Assembly (NCBI GenBank): GCA_034509735.1
Contig: JACGWO010000003.1
Span: 35,858,466-35,922,465 of the forward strand
DNA: 64,000 nt
Origin: Sesamum alatum
Lineage: Eukaryota; Streptophyta; Magnoliopsida; Lamiales; Pedaliaceae
Direction of reading: 5' to 3'
A program made the translations under genes and the position numbers. This document shows positions 58,101 through 64,000 of the stretch, in pieces. Position 1 is the stretch's first letter. Every line of letters starts with the position of its first letter. The notes beneath the pieces are model-generated. The model saw only the letters and a list, made by a program, of their open reading frames with translations, ran no database searches and was not told where the DNA came from.

Positions 58101-60375
58101 ATCTTAATCTATGCTCGTGAATGTCATGAGGCACAAGAATTATAATGTCTAACAAAATCAACAATATGTATGATAAAGGAAAACTGCATGAGGTCTAGGA
58201 TTGAGCAAGGAAGGATGTTACAACAGGAAATAGTCTAACTTTAGCAGAGAACCATTTATTTTTTAGTATAAACTAGTTACTTTTTCACCTTTTCTGTATA
58301 TCTACAAGTTCTTTATTGTTAAAACCAAAACTCGACGCCTAATGATCCAACCAAAGACACCATGGCTGATTATATGTGGGTAAGTCCAGCCATAAGACCC
58401 TAAAAAGTCTTCCCCCTGGATGCCTGAGACAAAGAAAGCACACATGTACCCATCTCAAATAGTTGCCACCACTCACCCGCTTGTCCTTATCAGATAGAGT
58501 AGGCAGGTCAATCCGAATTTGAGAAGCATGCAACGTAAATAGTGCTCCAGCTAAGGTTGCAGAATTCTTGACAATGCAAACCACCTCATCACCGTTTACG
58601 TCATCTACCTGCCAGTCAAAACTCAGTTCAAGTAATGAATAAATTGAACACAAGTGATGGTTTATTCATCCTAAGGCAAAATCCAGAAATTCAGTTGTAA
58701 TGGTGATTTTGCTTTGATCCCAAGGGAATGTTTCCACATGACAATGGCTCAAGGATCCAGAAGTGAAAGAATATATAGAAAAACCAAATGGCAGATAGTC
58801 TATTTACAACTGAGGCAAGAAAAAGGGTCTAAGGTACAAGCAGCAGAGGACATTTACTATTCAATCAAGGAAACGCTCCAAAAAGTACAAAGGGGAACAC
58901 TCACAAGCAAGCATGCATGCTCATTGAAAAGAAAACCAAAAAAAAAAAAACAAGAGAGAGTGAGAACAATTGATATTTTGAAAAGAACTATAAAACAATG
59001 TAACAAACGACACACATTTAATTAAAAACTCTACCTCATACCTCTAGCCAAACAGAAGTGGTTTCACTTCCTGTGAATAGGTATTGGCCAACAAAAATGG
59101 TGTCTCCCTTCTTCACAGCCTGCAAATAATAGACTTTATTAGAAGTACAATAGGCAAAACTTGAAATAAAAGACAGCCAAATATAGGCACTCCAAAGGAA
59201 AAAGAAAAATCCAAATACTGGTCATAATTAGGAATGAGCTCCATTATCCAACAAATGAGAGAAAATGTTCAACGGCCATTGTTACAAGATACACTTTATA
59301 CAGGGAGAGGTAAGGAAAATACTTGCAAGAGTTTCTGAAAATATATTGGTAGCCTACACAAATCATATCAATAGTAACAATGCTAATCATGGATAAACAA
59401 AAAATTTCATGTGAGACTTTTGGAAGAATGAATAAAAAATGGCATACTTTTGGGCAATCAAGAATAAAGACAGAAGCCAAATTATATAGAGAACCTTGCC
59501 CAGTCCCGCAAAGTTGATTGGCAAAATCCCAGAGGATGCTTCTTGACCTTGATCAGGTGTTAGAACAACCTTCTCATCAGCCTTGAGGGTTATAGCTTTC
59601 TCACTTTTATTGACAACCCGTAATTCGGCGCCCACGGTATCTAGCATAACCTGGAAAAACCAACATGCATTGAGGTCAAACATTGCTGGACGATTCATTC
59701 ATAAGAAACATTGAAGCAACAGAAAGGCCTGTAAAAATTCATCTCATCGTTCCACCTTCAAAAATCAGTTCCAAAATCAGAAACACAGCTATTCAAACGA
59801 CTAAAAACAGTCAAAACCGTAGAAATTAATGAACAAAGAAACAGAAGTGAATAAAAGTAATATCACTTACAGCACAGAGTTTCTTATTGCTCTTACTAGC
59901 AGTCTTCAGATTCTCTAGTGTCTCCTGATGATATGCCGCATCACCCCAAGAAAAATCAAATCTTGCCACTGTCCCGTGAAAGAACGCACCAAAAAAAGAT
60001 GAGAACCCCACGACGAGAGAAAAGCAAACAACAAAACAGAAACAAAGACAAAGAAGTTGAATCAATTACCGGACATTCCTGCTTTAAGGCAAGCAGAAAT
60101 AACCTCGACGGATCGCGAGCGCGGGCCCAGCGTCCCCACGATCTTCGTCATTGCAGGGAAGAAACTCTGCACCCGCAAACACCAGATCACTCACCAAAAA
60201 CCCAATTTTTTCCATGCAAACACGAAGATCATACGAAAAACAGATCTCTGCAAAAATGAAACTTCATCCAAACAAATCCAAAAAAACAAGAAAAAGAAAA
60301 TCCCACCCCTTTGGATGGCTCCAGAATGGTAGCCATCCGGATTGGCTCCTCCAGCAGCAAGTGATTTGAATGCAT
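55118..60375 (-). CDS. Cytosolic pyruvate kinase, divergent plant class (At3g52990/At2g36580 type)
   Basis: Glycolytic enzyme family converting phosphoenolpyruvate and ADP to pyruvate and ATP in the cytosol. Sixteen exons (60375-60307, 60166-60070, 59968-59871, 59650-59495, 59119-59042, 58608-58477, 57974-57894, 57779-57708, 57584-57495, 57070-56926, 56688-56600, 56375-56280, 56142-56075, 55974-55875, 55497-55438, 55270-55118) join in frame to 527 aa. Barrel motifs are ARFDFSWGD (57-65), [10 protein letters not shown] (90-99), FAKIENVE with the catalytic Lys256 and Glu258, [12 protein letters not shown] (277-288) and [15 protein letters not shown]. The C-terminal domain ends [15 protein letters not shown]. 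Compared with the canonical enzyme, NFSHG reads DFSWG, DTKGPEIR reads DTVGAELR, and the metal-ligand Asp of RGDLG is Asn282; I recall the same class features in potato cytosolic PK. Intron 11 (56376-56599) uses a GC donor (GAG|GCAAGT). No transit peptide is evident. Confidence 0.95.
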
Positions 60376-61926
60376 TTTTCCTTGGCTTCGATTATCTGTG
60401 TGTGTGAATACTCGCACAAGAAATGGACTATTGAGCAGAAACAGACAGAATCGTATGGCTGTGCTCTCGATTTCTGGTTCAGGTCTGCAGTTTGAACAGG
60501 GAAATAGAAGAAGAAGAAGAGAGGAGGGACAACCGTCCTTTGCTCAGTGTTCTATTGATTTAAGAGTGGGCACTGCTTCGGACTTCAGGTTCGGGCTCGG
60601 CCTCGGGCCTCCTTTCTTTTTCCCAAAGAAAACTCCCCCTTTTGCCTTTTGTCATTCGGGTTCGGGTGCAAACCCGGCTTGTTTTACATGTGTTCCTATT
60701 TTCCATGAAAATCAAAGGAAGGTAATTGTTAATTAATAATGATATTGTTTATTAAATTAAAATAGAAATATAAGAGGGCAACCAATGTTTTCTTTTCATA
60801 TGAGGGTAAAAATCATAAAAGCGCTCTTGCCAATTATATGTTTGACCATCCACATTTTCTCATGCCAATTTTTGGATTAAATATACACACGTGGTTTTGA
60901 AAATTACATTCATTTTTCAGATAATTCAACTCAAACTTTGGTTGGTATGCTAAACTTAATTAAAACTCAACTCACTAGCATTCTTACATAAATGTTTTAA
61001 GACTCAGATCATTAATTGAATCGAAAAGTTCACTGGTTAAGGATCACTAGTTTAATTGTTGAATGAACTGCTATCAAATCAGTGATGTCACAATTACATC
61101 ATAATAAAAATTCATATATAAAATTATATTAGAATAATTTAAAAAAAAACTAAACTATAAATAAAAAAGTTTGTTGAGTTAACGTAGGAACTAAAAGTAT
61201 CTCAAATTTTGATAGTAAAATAAGTATGTTAAAGTTTTTAAATCAAAATAAAAATAGAATAATTGTTTAAATAATAAAAATAACGAATTATTTGCCTATA
61301 TAATTAAGTTATCACTAAATTTTACTGTCAGTAAATAATTAGGACCCCCATTCTTGAGATAATATATAAAATTTATTCTATTAATTATGACTTAGTTAGC
61401 AACTTCGGTAATCATAAGAGATAATTATTTAATTATATTATGGTTTTAATGAGTTTGTTATTTTGTAATTATATAATTCAAATAATTACTATATTGTGGG
61501 TGTTGGTTTGTGATAGTTTTCTCAATTTTCGTGGGTTCAATTTCAAATTGTATCATTTTTTAAAATTTTTAAAAAAAGTTCGTGAATCAGCCAATTCACT
61601 TGATTCAATATCGTGTCAATTGGGCTACCTATTCAACCTACGGTTTGAGCAATTTTGAAAAAATAGAGCTAATTTGATTTATGATTTAGATCGGACCGTT
61701 TTATTAATCGAATGTCAGTTCAATCAGTCCGATCAATCGATTCGAGCTGAGTTTTAAAACATTTCTTACAATCAATCAATTACACAATAAGTATTTCTTA
61801 TGAGATTAATCATTTTTTATTGAATTACATCATAATATTTTCTATTTGTATGATTAATTCTCTTTTAAATTATATACCAACATTAAAAAAAAACGTTTTT
61901 TCATAAAATCCAACCAATTCTAATAA
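60376..61926. other. Upstream region of pyruvate kinase and AT-rich flank
   Basis: 60376-60720 is the probable 5' leader and promoter of the pyruvate kinase gene, with GA- and CT-rich tracts and ttcgggctcggcctcggg near 60591. Beyond that is AT-rich DNA without a recognisable gene or repeat boundary. A stretch at 61021-61060 (gaatcgaaaagttcactggt) may be a decayed repeat. Confidence 0.5.
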
Positions 61927-62206
61927 TCTATACTATTATAAAAGCAAACCTTGTGGCGTATCAATTTTTGAATATTCAAATTTGCCCTTCACTCCTTTTC
62001 TTTCCTTAAAAGAATTATTGGTCAGAAAAGTAATTTTATTATTTTTTCCTCTCAACCCACTACTCCAAGTTTCTCTCACCCCACTTCATATTTCTTTGTT
62101 TTTACTAACTTCTTTTTTTTCTCATTCATTCACAATTTTTTTTTTCTTTTCATCTCACACAGTTTATTTTTATATACTCGCGAGAATCGCGTGCAACAAT
62201 GACTAG
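61927..62206 (+). mobile_element. Short non-autonomous Helitron-like element
   Basis: It starts TCTATACTATTATAAAAGC, a 5' end shared by many plant Helitrons, directly after an A. It ends CTAG directly before a T, so the insertion lies between A and T as Helitrons do. A short hairpin CGCGA-GAA-TCGCG (62179-62191) lies 11 bp before the terminal CTAG. There is no duplication and no TIRs. At 280 bp it carries no Rep/helicase. Confidence 0.75.
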
Positions 62207-64000
62207 TAATAATAAAAGGTTCGGTTCTGTGAATTGGGCAAAAAGAAAGTGGGGAGAGTCAAATAAGGATGACATAATATTTAATTAAAAGTGTACGGTA
62301 AAGTTAATTAATTAATATAGGCAAAGAATGTCGGTAATGATGTTTATGGATTTGGCACGAATAATAAATGTGAGAGCGGCGTGAATTGACTGACTCGGCG
62401 CGGATGACCGAGCCGGGGAAAGGGCACGTGTATTAGAGCTGTGGCCCCAGGCTCGAGAACCGCTTCCCCTTCTATGGGCCGCGCCGTTGAAATTTGTCTC
62501 TGTCCCCCAAGACATTGTTTCCCTTTTCCCACCTTTAAAAATTAAGGATTATTGGATAAATTATGGATATATCTAAATAATTTGATATAATTATAAATAT
62601 TTTTTTAAATAAAAATAATTATCTAGTCCTAAATGGTAAAATATAAATTATTATTTTACCCCTTATTGATTAAAAAAAATGTTTAAAAAAATGAATGAAA
62701 TTATATATAAAATTATAACTTATAATTCAAAATAGTATTTTTGTCAGTTTATCAAAAAAGAATGGATGAAATCTTAATCAACACTAATGGGGTGGACTCG
62801 TCATTAGATGGACGTTAAAATCGGTGGATAATGTATTTTTCGAAAGAACGAGAAAATATTTTTAATTATGTCTAATCTCATGTGTGGTGACTGCAATTTA
62901 CCCAATTTGAAAACTATATCAAAGTCGATTAGCCCTTTTTTCTATACGTCAATATTTTCTTATACTCTACTTTGAGTGGTATGGAATTAGAGTTGAAAAA
63001 TAAATCAAATTACTCATTGATTGGTTGAGACCGATGATGAAACTTATTTGATTCTAATTTGTTAAATATAACAATCTAAACTTGAGCATATATTTTTTTT
63101 TGTTCTGTAAACTTTCGAACGCAATTAGATTAGTGCAAAACTTACAACAAAATATATTTTCAAATACAAATTACGTGAGTTCGATTCATGTTTGATCCAA
63201 TTAAAGATTGTTTGAACTCGATTAGATCAATAAACAAAATAAATCCAAACACAAAATTTTAAGTTCGATAATGATTCCAGCAAACTTAAGTAATAATGTA
63301 TTCGCTCGACTCAAAACATTTATCGCTGTAATTACAAATATTTAGTGGGTTTTACTCCAATTTTATGTACACTTCCAGTTTACTTTATCCGTTAGCATAT
63401 ATAAAATAAAATTAGGTTAGACGTTTGTAACTTGGATATATTACTTGAGTTGAATTGAGAAAAAATATTTTTGCCTTTTCTTGCAATGCACCACTGTGAT
63501 CCAAGATTAAGAGGAAAGCATAAGTAACAATATAGCCCAATATGGCAATCGATATGGGCCTTTATGACATTTGGACAATCTAAGGTATAAACATCACTTT
63601 GTGGGCCAAGCTTAGCAAGAGGAATGGCCCATCAAGCCCATTATCATCTTGAGAAAGCATGGATAATCGCCACGCCCACGCGTATGAATTGGATGAAGCC
63701 ACATCAGCGATGTATCGTGTTTTAATTTTTTAAAAATTTTATGTCGTCATATTTGTATTCATACATTATAATTATTCACTTTCAACATATATTTACCATG
63801 TGTATAAATTTTTATTAAATAAAATAAATAATATTATTTTATATATATGACATATATATATATTAATTTAAAAATTTGAAATAGAAAATCAAAAAAGATA
63901 TAAAATAGAAAATTCCATCGACTCAAAAAAGTTAAAAAGAGAAGAAGGGACAAGGGAGGGGTGAACTAGGCAAAAAGAAGCAAGGAAAAAAAGTTAAGAG
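62207..64000. other. Right-hand intergenic DNA, no supported gene
   Basis: A GC-rich island at about 62375-62500 includes gcacgtgt (62423-62430) and clear C/G-rich words; it keeps minus-strand frames open for 60-70 codons but matches no family I know. It could be a promoter or first exon whose remainder is outside the window. The rest is AT-rich apart from the decayed MITE at 62554-62902. Confidence 0.5.
62554..62902. repeat. Decayed family A Mutator-type MITE
   Basis: The left end ggataaattatgg, followed by gatataattataaatatttt, and the right end gcaatttacc, preceded by atttttaattatgtc, match the ends of the elements at 9011 and 36098. Internal ttttgtcagtttatc recalls their ttttagtcaattcac block. 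No target duplication survives. Confidence 0.6.

Noticed and set aside
59918..60736. Plus-strand ORFs antisense to the pyruvate kinase 5' exons
   Set aside because: They cross the kinase exons and introns with Lys/Arg-rich low-complexity sequence and no domain.
1..64000. CRISPR arrays, prokaryotic operons, organellar inserts or telomere repeats
   Set aside because: None seen; regularly spaced repeats here are explained by transposon TIRs, tandem duplications or microsatellites.

Overview
This is a nuclear segment of a flowering plant, most likely a eudicot. The support is spliced protein genes with plant-type introns, purely plant families (HD-Zip I, F-box/PP2, trihelix, group-3 LEA, plant cytosolic pyruvate kinase), a nuclear tRNA-Arg gene, and AT-rich intergenic DNA full of small non-autonomous transposons. 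The species cannot be fixed from the sequence.

Layout: (a) 1-8666 holds two head-to-head GT47 exostosin-type glycosyltransferase genes with matching intron positions; the left one runs off the window. (b) 10496-12205 is a two-exon seed-type LEA gene (DC8/ECP63 type) with RY and ABRE/G-box motifs just upstream. (c) 14522-17143 (minus) is a nine-exon TMEM214-like (DUF2359) gene. (d) 17144-26033 has no supported gene and is a graveyard of MITEs, a SINE, a hAT derivative and a foldback Mutator-like element. (e) 26172-28856 is a 12-exon TauE/SafE transporter. (f) 29839-32603 (minus) is an HD-Zip I gene of the ATHB-22/LMI1 type. (g) 38470-42220 (minus) is an F-box/PP2-A15-like gene. (h) 42221-51577 is repeat-rich. 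(i) 52225-53625 is an intronless trihelix factor with a uORF-bearing leader. (j) 54138-54210 (minus) is tRNA-Arg(TCT). (k) 55118-60375 (minus) is a 16-exon cytosolic pyruvate kinase of 527 aa. (l) 60376-64000 has a Helitron-like element and no supported gene.

The genes do not form one pathway. Their order looks like a conserved ancestral block. From memory of Arabidopsis locus numbering, the pyruvate kinase, HD-Zip, TauE and LEA genes match a run on chromosome 2, pyruvate kinase plus PP2-A15 match neighbours on chromosome 3, and HD-Zip plus GT47 match neighbours on chromosome 5.

The most distinctive features are: a dense set of TIR elements bounded by target-site duplications readable in the sequence (9 bp Mutator-type, 8 bp hAT, 3 bp CACTA, 15 bp SINE), including one nested insertion; three GC-AG introns among 45 inferred introns; and a pyruvate kinase whose metal-binding motifs differ from the canonical enzyme. 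I saw no CRISPR array, operon, organellar insertion or intact transposase. All gene models are splice predictions made by hand from reading frame, splice signals and remembered family sequences.
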